From contig NZ_JHXM01000008.1 of the NCBI RefSeq assembly GCF_000621725.1, forward strand, positions 107,087-171,086: DNA of 64,000 nucleotides, given 5' to 3'. Below, piece by piece: positions 52,366 to 61,401 of this stretch (positions within the stretch are counted from its first letter, which is position 1; every line of letters starts with the position of its first letter). This DNA comes from Xylanibacter brevis ATCC 19188 (GTDB lineage Bacteria > Bacteroidota > Bacteroidia > Bacteroidales > Bacteroidaceae). A program made the translations under genes and the position numbers. The notes beneath the pieces were generated by a model that saw only the letters and a list, made by a program, of their open reading frames with translations, was not told the origin of the DNA and searched no databases.

Positions 52366-54538
52366 AACTCTAAATGCGATTATCGGACTTATCGAGAATC
52401 GACGATTAGGTAAAGCCATTGACGAACTTGAGAATTATCTGCTATCGCACACCGGCATGCGCGATATGGAGATACTGTCTGGCATCAGGTCTGACTATCA
52501 GTTGATGGCAGAATACTGGCAACGAGGGTTTGCCGATACCAAACGTGCAGAACTGTACGACAAGTTGCTGCGCCGTCTGTATATGCTCACTGTGAATGTG
52601 ATGATACACCAGCGCATTCGCAATAGCTCTTTCTTGAATTCCCTGTATAATCGCCCACGCCAGATCAGAAAAGATTGGGCTATGTCTAATCTGAAACACG
52701 ATCTCGAAACGTTTGTTTCTACGATAACTGTTCTGGAACTGGAACCCCCACATACGCGTCAGGCAAAGCTCGACCTAATCTATCAGGAGCATCAGGACCT
52801 GATGCACGACCTCTTCGACTATATCCTGACTTCACGCCTGTGGAAAGATTGTCTGGCAGACGCTTTCGAAGATATCCTGCTGTCGCCTACGATAGATATC
52901 AACGACCAGCAGTTGATTGTGAGTGCCATCACCATATCTGCTATGAATGCATTCGGACCTAACAAGTTCAAGGTCTTGATGCATGTCTATCAGAAGGCCA
53001 CCGACGAACGACTGCGCCAGCGTGCCCTCGTGGGATGGGTGCTCTCAATGAATGCCGAGCGTGCGTTACTCTATACAGAGATGAAGGATGTGATTCGCGA
53101 GGTGTGCAGCGACGAGAAGTGCTGCAAGGAGATCACCGAGTTGCAGATGCAGATGCTGTACTGCATGGATGTAGAGAGCGACAGCAAGAAGATACAAAAC
53201 GAGATCATGCCCGACCTGATGGCAGGCAATAATCTGCGCATCACGCGTCATGGGGTAGAGCAGAAAGAAGACGACACCCTGGAAGACATCTTGCATCCTG
53301 ATGCTGCCGAGCAGAATATGGAGCGCATGGAGATGAGCATGCAGAAGATGATAGACATGCAGAAGCAGGGTTCAGACATCTTCTTCAGTGGTTTCTCTCA
53401 GATGAAGCGCTTCCCGTTCTTCAATGATGTACTCAACTGGTTCATGCCTTTCTATCCGCAGCATCCCACGATCAGTCAGATATGGAACAACTCAAAGGCC
53501 AAGAGCGTGCTGCACAACCTCATCAAGGTGAGTGCCTTCTGCGACAGCGACCTCTATTCCTTCGTGTTGGCTTTCGACCAGGTGTATCAGCGCCTGCCTG
53601 GTGACATGCTGAAGATGATCAACGAAGGCGAGGCTTCTGCTGTGATCCTAGGCGGACAAATCGCTGAGGAGGAGAAGCGCAATCCTGCTTTCATTCGCCG
53701 ACTCTATCTGCAGAATCTCTATCGTTTCTTCATGCTCTTCCCTTATCGCAACGAATTCCAGAATCCATTCTCGTCAGACGCCAGTCTTATAGAGTATGCC
53801 TTCTTTGGCAATAAGTTGTTCAGGGACACGCCGCTGGAGAGCCATTTCGTAGAGGTGGCCGCCTTCATGGTGAAGCATCATTACTATAAGGAGGCCCAGA
53901 GCGTGTTGGAAAACTGCAGTGAAACGTTGCGCGACTATCAGTTCTATATGTTGAAGGGCAGCATCTTGCGCCACTTTGATCGCATCAACTCCTACCAGTA
54001 TCAGATGGCGCTCAGCCTGAAGCCACACGATGAAAGGGCGATGGCAGCCCTGGCCAGAGCCTATTTCTCAGAGGGAGCCTATGAGGGCGCGATGAAGATA
54101 TACGAGGATCTGCTGGTAGAGCATCCTGACAACAAGGGCTATCAGCTCAACGATGCCGTGTGCCTCATTCACGTGAAGCGCTATGAGGAGGCCATGAAAC
54201 TGCTTTATAAGTTGTCTTATCTTTATCCTGACGACGTCGAGATACAGCGCGTCTTCGCATGGGGCCTCACCGTCAATCGCAAGTTTGACCAGGCGGAAAA
54301 GATATTCTCGCAGTTGCTCACCACTGAGACGCCCAACGTACAAGACACCTTGAACTATGGCTATTGCCTATGGTTCGAGGGAAAGCCACTGGATGCTTCC
54401 AGCATTTTCCGTGCTTTGAATGAAAAGCATGTGGACTTCGAGCGAGAGTTTAAGTACGAAGAAGAGCTCATCGCCGCGATGGGCATCGGCGATGCAGAAG
54501 TGCACCTGATGCTAGATACCATCTGCGTGGGACACTGA
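52352..54538 (+). CDS. Large cytoplasmic TPR-repeat protein
   Basis: 728 aa, no signal peptide or TM segment seen. Mostly helical; the last 200 residues form TPR-like repeats (MAALARAYFSEGAYEGAMKI, NDAVCLIHVKRYEEAMKLLY, FAWGLTVNRKFDQAEKIF). The N-terminal two thirds have no recognised domain. Translationally coupled to the SBP lipoprotein, so the two may work together (inference). Confidence 0.8.
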   Translation: MQQNETLNAIIGLIENRRLGKAIDELENYLLSHTGMRDMEILSGIRSDYQLMAEYWQRGFADTKRAELYDKLLRRLYMLTVNVMIHQRIRNSSFLNSLYNRPRQIRKDWAMSNLKHDLETFVSTITVLELEPPHTRQAKLDLIYQEHQDLMHDLFDYILTSRLWKDCLADAFEDILLSPTIDINDQQLIVSAITISAMNAFGPNKFKVLMHVYQKATDERLRQRALVGWVLSMNAERALLYTEMKDVIREVCSDEKCCKEITELQMQMLYCMDVESDSKKIQNEIMPDLMAGNNLRITRHGVEQKEDDTLEDILHPDAAEQNMERMEMSMQKMIDMQKQGSDIFFSGFSQMKRFPFFNDVLNWFMPFYPQHPTISQIWNNSKAKSVLHNLIKVSAFCDSDLYSFVLAFDQVYQRLPGDMLKMINEGEASAVILGGQIAEEEKRNPAFIRRLYLQNLYRFFMLFPYRNEFQNPFSSDASLIEYAFFGNKLFRDTPLESHFVEVAAFMVKHHYYKEAQSVLENCSETLRDYQFYMLKGSILRHFDRINSYQYQMALSLKPHDERAMAALARAYFSEGAYEGAMKIYEDLLVEHPDNKGYQLNDAVCLIHVKRYEEAMKLLYKLSYLYPDDVEIQRVFAWGLTVNRKFDQAEKIFSQLLTTETPNVQDTLNYGYCLWFEGKPLDASSIFRALNEKHVDFEREFKYEEELIAAMGIGDAEVHLMLDTICVGH

Positions 54539-54544
54539 TTGCGA

Positions 54545-55801
54545 TTAAAGGAGTGGGCTGAGCAGATAGGCGAACCATCCACGAAACTTTTGCCAGGGGG
54601 TGCGGAATTCGTTCCACACCTCCTTTGTCATATAGACGCTTTCCTGCTTGTCTCTGTCAAACATATGGTCCAGCTCACGGGTGGTCTCCTTGTCGATGAT
54701 CACAGCATTCTCTTCGTAGTCGAAGCGAAGGCTGCGTGCGTCAAGATTGGTGCTGCCTATGGTGCAGAACTTCCCATCTACCATCATGATCTTAGAGTGG
54801 TGGAAGCCTGGTTGGTAGAGCCACACATGGGCCCCTTTCTTCATCATGCGATGCATGTTGTAGAAAGCACAGTCGGGCGTCAGGGGGATGTCGCTCTTGG
54901 CCGATATCATCAGTTCCACCTTCACGCCGCGCTTGATGGCCCTTTTCAGCGCTTTCGTGATGCAGGGGCGCAGGGTGAAGTAGGGGTTGATGATGCGTAT
55001 TGAGTCTTGGGCGTCGTCGATGGCGTTGACGTAGAAATAGCGCATCACGTCGTTGGTGGTGCGAGGCTCACGGTTCACTATTCCAATACATTTGTTGCCA
55101 GCATCCTCACCACGAAAGTATTCCGCCTTCTGGCTGATATCCTCCTGGGTAGTCTTCTTCCAAATCTTGGCAAAGATATGCTGCAGGTCGTTGACGGTGT
55201 TGCCCTCTATGCGGCAGTGCATATCGCGCCAGGCCCCCACCTGCTCTGTGCCTTTGATGTAGTAGTCGGCCACGTTCATGCCTCCAGTGTATGCTATCTT
55301 GCCGTCGATGACTACTATTTTCCTATGATCACGCGGCCAGATGTGGTTCACCCAGGGGAACCTGATGGGGTCAAACTCCCAGATATCTATTGAGTCGCTG
55401 CGCAGCGCTTCTACGTGCTTTTTCAGCAGGGGCTGATTGTTGGAGTCGTTGCCAAAGGCATCAAACAGTGCACGCACCTCCACACCCTCGCGTCGTTTCT
55501 CTTTCAGGATGTCGAAGAGCAGCATGGCTATCGAGTCGTTTCTGAAGTTGAAATACTCCAGATGGATGCTGTGGCGCGCCTGGCGTATGTCCTGAAACAA
55601 GCAGTCGAACTTCTCCTGCCCAGACATAATCACCTTGATGCTGTTGTCGTGAGAGAAGCGGATGCCGTAGTCCTTCAGCTGCTGGTAGATGAGAGAGTCT
55701 GAAGACGTGCCGCTCTGCTGTGCTTGTGCTGTAGAAAAGCAAAAGGCGAGTGCCACCATGATGAGGCCTCTCGTCTTTATGCCTGTGAGTCTGTTTGTCA
55801 T
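54545..55801 (-). CDS. Exported phospholipase D-like protein (cardiolipin synthase family)
   Basis: 418 aa. N-terminal signal peptide (about 1-27, ending STAQA) and no further TM helices, unlike ordinary two-helix cardiolipin synthases. Two HKD motifs: HRKIVVIDGKIAYTGGMN and HHSKIMMVDGKFCTIGSTN. The ATG overlaps the stop of the upstream HTCS-like regulator gene (ATGA), so translation is coupled. Transphosphatidylation or hydrolysis of phosphodiesters is family knowledge; periplasmic location is inferred. Confidence 0.88.
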   Translation of the reverse strand: MTNRLTGIKTRGLIMVALAFCFSTAQAQQSGTSSDSLIYQQLKDYGIRFSHDNSIKVIMSGQEKFDCLFQDIRQARHSIHLEYFNFRNDSIAMLLFDILKEKRREGVEVRALFDAFGNDSNNQPLLKKHVEALRSDSIDIWEFDPIRFPWVNHIWPRDHRKIVVIDGKIAYTGGMNVADYYIKGTEQVGAWRDMHCRIEGNTVNDLQHIFAKIWKKTTQEDISQKAEYFRGEDAGNKCIGIVNREPRTTNDVMRYFYVNAIDDAQDSIRIINPYFTLRPCITKALKRAIKRGVKVELMISAKSDIPLTPDCAFYNMHRMMKKGAHVWLYQPGFHHSKIMMVDGKFCTIGSTNLDARSLRFDYEENAVIIDKETTRELDHMFDRDKQESVYMTKEVWNEFRTPWQKFRGWFAYLLSPLL

Positions 55802-58800
55802 TGTCTGTATTTCATGCGGTACTCTGATGGTGAGATACCGAATCGTTCTTTAAACATATTAATAAAGTGCTCGGCAGTGGGAATACCGATGTTGGATGCC
55901 AGCTCACTCATGTTGATATTAGTGCGCTGCAGCAGTACGCAGGCACTCTTCAGTCGCAGGTCGCGCACCACCTCGGCAGGCGTCTTTCCTGTGATGTCGC
56001 GCACCTTCTGGAAGAAGGGCTTCATGCCCATTCCCATTGCGGCAGCCATTTCCTCAAGATTGATCGTGCCGCGACTCATGTTCTGTTGCACATACTGCTC
56101 GATGCTTCTGATCAGCTGTCGGTCAATGTTGTAGGTCATGCTGTCGTCTTCCTGCTCGTTGCCCATGATGAAGGCATCGTCGCTGCCTTCCACGTGGTGA
56201 TTGCGCACGGCAATAGACACCGTCTTCAGCTCGTCGTCGATGTCCACATGCTTGCTAGCCGTCTCGTAGTCGGCACTCTCGGTGGCGGTGGTCATACTAG
56301 AGTTGCGCCCCTCCAGCATGCGCGTCTCGGCACCCTCGATGAGGTTAGAGTCGAGCTCGATAGGTCCGATGCCCAGCAACTTGTTGATGCGCATCACGGC
56401 CTCATTCAGATTGAAGGGCTTAGGCAGATAGTCGTCGGCAGCCATCGTGATGTTTTGGTTCATCATCTCGTTGTACGACAACTTCATGTCTGTCATCAGT
56501 ATGAACTTGATCTTGTTCATCGTGTGGTGCATCTTGATCTGATTACAGAGTTCGCTGCCGCTCATCTCGGGCATATCCTGCTTGCACACAATCAAGTCTG
56601 GTTGCACCACCTCGATGTCGGCCAGAGCCTTCCTCACGTTGTCGTAGGGGTGGAAGTCGTAGATGTAGCGCAGGCGGTTGTTGATGAACTTGATAAACTC
56701 AGGATTGTCGTCCACGAAAGAGATGCGGAACTTAGACGTGGGCAGATCCTGCGTGGGTCTGATCTCAGAGGTCAGTTCCTCTTCTACCATTTCAGGCAGC
56801 GAAAGCTGATCGGAGATGGTGCCCAGCTCGAAGTTCTTGTTCACCACCTGCTGTGCCTTCTCCTCAGGATGCTCCAGTGCCAGCTGCATGTCGCTGACGC
56901 GCGTGATGACGGTCAGCATCTGCGAGTGCAGGGCGTTGAGCTGTTCGCGCTCCTCGGGCGTGCTGTCCAGTTCGGCCAGGTTCATGATGATAGAGGTCAT
57001 GCGCGACATGGGTTGACGCAGGTCGTCGCTGGCAGCCTTGATCTCGTCGCGCTGCACGGCCAGTTCTCTGAGGATGGCGTGCTTCTTCACCCACAAGGCC
57101 CTCAGCACGTTCCAGCCCTTGCGCCAGATGAAGACGATGCTCGCCAGCAAGAGTGCGTAGATGATGAGCATCCACCACTGCAGGTACCAGGGGCGCTCGA
57201 TGGTGATCTTCAGCACGCGTTCCTGGTCGCTGATCTGTCCGTCGGCATTCATGGCCTTCACGTGCAGGATGTATGTCTTGCTGGGCAGGTCGGTGAAGGT
57301 GACGCCATGTTTCAGTGCGTCACCGTTTTTCCAGTCGTGATCCAGTCCTTCCATCCAGTACATGAACTGCAGGCGCTCACTCTGGTTGTAGTTGCCGCCG
57401 GCAAACTTGATGGTGAATGTGTTCTGACTGCTCTTCAGCGAGAGTCGGCTTATCTCGTTGAGCGCACTGGTCAGTGGCACGTTGCCGTCGTACTCATGTC
57501 CTGTGAGTATCTCCTCGTCGCCGATAAACAGCTGTGTCAGCATGACCTGTGGCAGCGATTCAGTGTCGCCCTTAGTCTTTGGTCGCACCATGTTGATGCC
57601 GTAGAGTCCGCCCATCACCACTTCGCCGTCGGTGCGCGTCAGTATGGCACCAGGGTTGAACTCGTCGCTCTGCAATCCGTCGTTGTGGTCGTAGTTATAG
57701 AGACCGTAGTTGAACGTGCCCTCTTCGTGATCTCGCTGTATGACGATGCGGCAGACGCCATTGCTGGTGGTGATCCAGATGTTGTGGTGCTTGTCTTCGG
57801 TGATGCCGCAGATGTTGTTGTTGCAGAGACCTATCTTCTCTGTGATCTGCGTCATGTTGTCGGTCTCCATGTCGAGCACGTTCACGCCCTCGCGTGTGCC
57901 TATCCACAACAGTTTTCTGGAGTCCTCGAAGATGTCCGTGATATAGTTGTTGGTGAACTTCACGATGCTGCTCTGATTGCCCACCAGGTGGGTCATCTCG
58001 CCTGTAGAGATGTTCATGATGAAGACGCCCTCCGAGGAGCCTATCAGCAGGCGGTTTCTCGAGGCGTAGAAGAGCGAGGTGATGGAGTTGGTCTTCAGCT
58101 TTCCGTTCTCCTTGGTGTAGTTAGAGAACTGGTTCATGCGTGGGTTGTACATCTGCAAACCGCCGTCGGTGGCTATCCAGAGGTTGGCGCTCTTATCCGT
58201 GCACAGGTCGTTGATGTGATCATCAATCAGCGTTTTGCGGATGCTGTCGTTGGCCGTAGAGTAGATGATGGCCGTGTTGTTGAAGATGCGCGTCAGTCCG
58301 TTTTGCTTCGAGCCCACCCACAGGCTTCCGTCGTTGGTGTAGGCCATTGCCGACACCTTCATGCTGGCCAGACGTCCGTCGTAGTCAATCAGGCCGTTGT
58401 CGCTGGTGCCATACCACACCTTTCCGTTGGCATCCTGCGCCATGGCGGTGACGTCGCCGATGAGCTCCGACTGGAACTTATAGATTTTCTCGCCGATATA
58501 GGCCACACCAGCCTTGGCGGTGCCTATCCAGAGCAGTCCTGTGTTGTCTATATAGACGCTCTTCACGCCCATGTTGTCGTTGATGCGTCGCATGGGCGAC
58601 ATGCTCTTCAGCTGTACGGGCTCTATGGTGTGGCTCACGGCGTCGATGTGCACCAAGCCGTGACGATTGGTGCCCACCCACACGTTTTTGTTCTTGTCGC
58701 TGTAAACGGAGCTCACGGCATAGTCGGCATTGCCGCCTGTCAGTCCCAGCTGGTCGCCGATGTGCGTGTCCCAGATGTTCAGCTTGCGGTCGTAGCAGAA

Positions 58801-59538
58801 CAGGGTGCCCTGTCCGTAGAGCCAGATGATGTTTTTCTTGTCGGTATATACGCGCAGCGTGTTCGAGTGGCGCAGTCGCTGCAGGGCGATGTCCTGGTTC
58901 TTCCACACCACGCGCTGCTTCACCATGACGTCGCAGCACACCAATCGGCCGTCGGTATAGACGAGGATGACGCCCTCGTTGCATTCGCCGATGGAGCAGA
59001 TGTCGCCCTGGGGGATGCCAGTGGCGTCGTTGGTGTAGCCAAACTCATAGAGCAGCTGCTGCTGCATGTCGTAGCAGAACACGCCCTTGCCAGGCTGATA
59101 GCCCCACAGGTTCTTGTGGCGGTCTATGTAGATGATGTTGGGAGTGCTCTTCATGCCCAGCTTGCTGAACACTTGTCGCATGTCGCGCTCGAAGTTCTCC
59201 GTCTGGGGGTGATAGATGCAGTAGCCTGCCGAGGTCTTCACCCACAGGTCGCCCGAGAGTGCCGCCTGGATGCTCTCCACGTAGCTGTCGGGCAGCGACG
59301 ATCCGTCTTGCGAGTCGCTCTGGAAGTGGCGAAACGTGTAGCCGTCGTATCGGTAGAGGCCGGCAGGCGTGCCAAACCACATGTATCCTCTGTCGTCCTT
59401 CAGGATGCAGTTGATCTGGCTCGAGGTCAGTCCGTCTCTTGCCTCCAGTTTCTTATAGAGGTATTCTGCAGCTGCGGCCGTCTGCAGGAGTGCAGACAGC
59501 AGCAACAGTGTGGTGCAGATTTTTCTTATTCCTTTCAT
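55798..59538 (-). CDS. HTCS-like sensor-regulator with degenerate kinase and receiver
   Basis: 1246 aa. Signal peptide (to about 23), periplasmic propeller of regulator repeats (YMWFGTPAGLYRYDGYTF, LLWIGTREGVNVLD and others), Y_Y_Y domain (about 690-770), TM helix (about 785-805), a HisKA-like helical pair, a receiver-like domain (about 930-1055) and an AraC-type HTH (about 1140-1246). The phosphorylatable His is D838 (SDDLRQPM where SHELRTPL is usual); no HATPase domain lies between it and the receiver; and the receiver's acceptor Asp is K986 (VCKQDMPEM). The receiver Lys (LPKPF) and acidic pocket remain. Signal transfer without phosphorylation is inferred. Confidence 0.85.
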   Translation of the reverse strand: MKGIRKICTTLLLLSALLQTAAAAEYLYKKLEARDGLTSSQINCILKDDRGYMWFGTPAGLYRYDGYTFRHFQSDSQDGSSLPDSYVESIQAALSGDLWVKTSAGYCIYHPQTENFERDMRQVFSKLGMKSTPNIIYIDRHKNLWGYQPGKGVFCYDMQQQLLYEFGYTNDATGIPQGDICSIGECNEGVILVYTDGRLVCCDVMVKQRVVWKNQDIALQRLRHSNTLRVYTDKKNIIWLYGQGTLFCYDRKLNIWDTHIGDQLGLTGGNADYAVSSVYSDKNKNVWVGTNRHGLVHIDAVSHTIEPVQLKSMSPMRRINDNMGVKSVYIDNTGLLWIGTAKAGVAYIGEKIYKFQSELIGDVTAMAQDANGKVWYGTSDNGLIDYDGRLASMKVSAMAYTNDGSLWVGSKQNGLTRIFNNTAIIYSTANDSIRKTLIDDHINDLCTDKSANLWIATDGGLQMYNPRMNQFSNYTKENGKLKTNSITSLFYASRNRLLIGSSEGVFIMNISTGEMTHLVGNQSSIVKFTNNYITDIFEDSRKLLWIGTREGVNVLDMETDNMTQITEKIGLCNNNICGITEDKHHNIWITTSNGVCRIVIQRDHEEGTFNYGLYNYDHNDGLQSDEFNPGAILTRTDGEVVMGGLYGINMVRPKTKGDTESLPQVMLTQLFIGDEEILTGHEYDGNVPLTSALNEISRLSLKSSQNTFTIKFAGGNYNQSERLQFMYWMEGLDHDWKNGDALKHGVTFTDLPSKTYILHVKAMNADGQISDQERVLKITIERPWYLQWWMLIIYALLLASIVFIWRKGWNVLRALWVKKHAILRELAVQRDEIKAASDDLRQPMSRMTSIIMNLAELDSTPEEREQLNALHSQMLTVITRVSDMQLALEHPEEKAQQVVNKNFELGTISDQLSLPEMVEEELTSEIRPTQDLPTSKFRISFVDDNPEFIKFINNRLRYIYDFHPYDNVRKALADIEVVQPDLIVCKQDMPEMSGSELCNQIKMHHTMNKIKFILMTDMKLSYNEMMNQNITMAADDYLPKPFNLNEAVMRINKLLGIGPIELDSNLIEGAETRMLEGRNSSMTTATESADYETASKHVDIDDELKTVSIAVRNHHVEGSDDAFIMGNEQEDDSMTYNIDRQLIRSIEQYVQQNMSRGTINLEEMAAAMGMGMKPFFQKVRDITGKTPAEVVRDLRLKSACVLLQRTNINMSELASNIGIPTAEHFINMFKERFGISPSEYRMKYRQ

Positions 59539-59578
59539 ATAGTAGTAATAGAGTTCTAATCGAAATTAGGTGTGTGTG

Positions 59579-60529
59579 TTATAGCATGCAGGAGTAGTGA
59601 TCCACGACGCCCAGCAGGTGGCGCTCCTCGCTGACCACCAGCACCGAGTGTATCTTGTAGCGCTGCATGATGCTCTGTATCTCAGAGATCTTCGTCTCTG
59701 CCGATACCGTCTTCGGCTCGCGTGTCATGATGTCGCTCACGGTATGGTCTATAAAGCCTGCCTGCCAGCGCTCCATGGCGCGACGTATGTCGCCGTCGGT
59801 GATGAGGCCCACGATCTTGTCGTCCACCGTGGCCACACCCAGCCCCAGCTTGCCTTTGCTCACCAGAATGATGGCTTCGCCCAGATGCATATCAGGGCTG
59901 ATGATGGGCAGGTCGTCCTCGCGCATCACGTCTTGCGCCGTGGTGAGCAGACGCTTACCCAGTTCGCCGCCAGGGTGGAAGTGGGCAAAGTCCTGCGGAC
60001 GGAAGTTGCGCTTCTGCATCAGTGCGATGGCCAGCGCGTCGCCCATGGCCAGTGTGGCGGTGGTAGAGCTGGTGGGTGCCAGGTTCAGCGGGCACGCCTC
60101 TTTCTTCACGCCCACGTTCAGGTGGCACGTAGAGTATTTGGCCAGCAGCGACTGCGGGTTGCCGCTCATGCCGATGATGGGTATCTGCATGTGCAGCACC
60201 ATGGGGATGAAGCGCAGCAGCTCGTCTGTCTGGCCAGAGTTGGAGATAGCCACCACCACGTCTTCATGTGTCATCACGCCCAGGTCGCCATGATAGACGT
60301 CGAGCGGGTTGATGAAGAAAGCCGGTGTGCCTGTCGATGACAGCGTGGCGGCAATCTTGGCGCCGATGTGTCCGCTTTTGCCCACGCCCGTCACGATCAC
60401 CTTTCCCTTGCAGTCGTACATCAGGTTCACAGCCTTCTCGAAGTTATCGTCAATCTTCGGAATCAGTTCCAAAAGTGCTTCGGCCTCGTCTTTGATGGCC
60501 TGTATTCCATATTCTATCGTTGTCATCAT
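59579..60529 (-). CDS. Arabinose-5-phosphate isomerase (KdsD/KpsF family)
   Basis: Converts ribulose-5-phosphate to arabinose-5-phosphate, the first step of Kdo synthesis. 316 aa: SIS domain (about 35-175; VIVTGVGKSGHIGAKIAATLSS) and two CBS domains (about 205-316; ITDGDIRRAMERW; SVLVVSEERHLLGVVD). The second of two consecutive Mets is an equivalent start. Together with kdsA upstream this is an LPS-core precursor unit, interrupted by the GxxExxY gene. Confidence 0.94.
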   Translation of the reverse strand: MMTTIEYGIQAIKDEAEALLELIPKIDDNFEKAVNLMYDCKGKVIVTGVGKSGHIGAKIAATLSSTGTPAFFINPLDVYHGDLGVMTHEDVVVAISNSGQTDELLRFIPMVLHMQIPIIGMSGNPQSLLAKYSTCHLNVGVKKEACPLNLAPTSSTTATLAMGDALAIALMQKRNFRPQDFAHFHPGGELGKRLLTTAQDVMREDDLPIISPDMHLGEAIILVSKGKLGLGVATVDDKIVGLITDGDIRRAMERWQAGFIDHTVSDIMTREPKTVSAETKISEIQSIMQRYKIHSVLVVSEERHLLGVVDHYSCML

Positions 60530-60592
60530 TTCTTTATTTCTTCGGATGTTACGATTCGTCTCTCTTTTGCCTACGGATTTCTTTTTTTTTCT

Positions 60593-60694
60593 TGCCTACG
60601 GATTTTACGGATTTTACGAATTTTCTTTTCAGCCGACGAACTCAACGCATCATTTCGATTCATTTTATCCGTGTAATCCGTATAATCCGTAGGC
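60593..60694. repeat. Inverted-repeat element R1 (CCTACGGATT family)
   Basis: Left arm GCCTACGGATTTTACGGAT, right arm its near complement (ATCCGTGTAATCCGTATAATCCGTAGGC region), about 102 bp, spacer containing CGAACTCAACG. A truncated copy (TTGCCTACGGATT) begins at 60568. The tail TCTATCCCTCCG (60698-60709) also follows R3. Confidence 0.85.
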
Positions 60695-60725
60695 GGTCTA
60701 TCCCTCCGTTGGCGGTCTTTTCTCC

Positions 60726-61145
60726 CTACGGATCCATCTTGTTATTCCTTCTGGAGGTATTGAAGAATCTGTGATGCTTCAAGCTTAGTTCCCCAAAATT
60801 AATCAATAGTCCGCTTTCATATCCTGTGGCATTTAAATAATTTAGCACCTGCGAGTCGAAGGTCTTGTTCAATTCTGCAACAGCTTTCAGTTCAACGACG
60901 ATGCTGTTAAAGCAGACAAAATCTGCAACATAGTAGTGTGCTAGTGTTACGTCTTTATATTTTATATTTACTAATTTCTCTCTTTCAAATGGTATTTTAC
61001 GATTTGCAAACTCAATAGCAAGAGCATCTCCATATACTGCTTCAAGGAAACCACATCCCAGATGGCGATGTACTTCCATCGCTGCACCTATTATTTTGTA
61101 GGTCGCTTCGTCATATCTCTTTTTGAGTTCCTCTATCGAATACAT
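60726..61145 (-). CDS. GxxExxY protein (PD-(D/E)XK nuclease-like)
   Basis: 139 aa of the PDDEXK_3 family. The naming motif is GCGFLEAVY (residues about 32-40); later come YVADFVCFNSIVVELKAV, giving the Asp and Glu-x-Lys of a PD-(D/E)XK core, and a C-terminal NYLNATGYESGLLINFGE block. All core residues are present, so it may be an active nuclease, but no activity is established for the family. It lies between kdsA and kdsD with inverted repeats on both sides, its last codons (MDP and stop) reading into the repeat boundary. Confidence 0.88.
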   Translation of the reverse strand: MYSIEELKKRYDEATYKIIGAAMEVHRHLGCGFLEAVYGDALAIEFANRKIPFEREKLVNIKYKDVTLAHYYVADFVCFNSIVVELKAVAELNKTFDSQVLNYLNATGYESGLLINFGELSLKHHRFFNTSRRNNKMDP

Positions 61146-61174
61146 ATTTTATATATCAACTTTTCTTTTTTTTC

Positions 61175-61277
61175 TTGCCTACGGATTTTACGGATTTTAC
61201 GGAATTTTTTTTCTGTCTACGAACTCAACGTAATCATTTCGATTCATTTTATCCGTGTAATCCGTATAATCCGTAGG
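61175..61277. repeat. Inverted-repeat element R2
   Basis: Same family and orientation as R1, about 103 bp, ending AATCCGTAGG; spacer again has CGAACTCAACGTAATCATTTCG-like sequence nearly identical to R1. Confidence 0.85.
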
Positions 61278-61305
61278 AGTTTTTCTCCCTCCGCTGGTCT
61301 TTTTC

Positions 61306-61398
61306 TTGCCTACGGATTTTACGGATTTTTTTTCAGCCTCCGAACCAACGTAATCATATCGTTTTATTTAATTCGTATAATCCGTAAAATCCGTAGGC
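61306..61398. repeat. Inverted-repeat element R3
   Basis: Third copy, 28 bases after R2, about 93 bp, somewhat more diverged. Its tail TCTATCCCTCCG runs into the kdsA coding sequence and contains its stop. Confidence 0.85.
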
Positions 61399-61401
61399 AA
61401 T

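Noticed and set aside
55867..59559. A 1230-codon open frame on the plus strand, antisense to the HTCS-like gene
   Set aside because: The minus-strand frame has clear domains from signal peptide to HTH; the antisense translation is rich in His, Val, Leu and Ala without any domain, as expected from the mirrored codon bias of a GC-richer gene.
55798..60529. Polysaccharide utilisation locus built on the HTCS-like gene
   Set aside because: No SusC/SusD pair or glycosidase cluster is adjacent; neighbours are Kdo and phospholipase genes.
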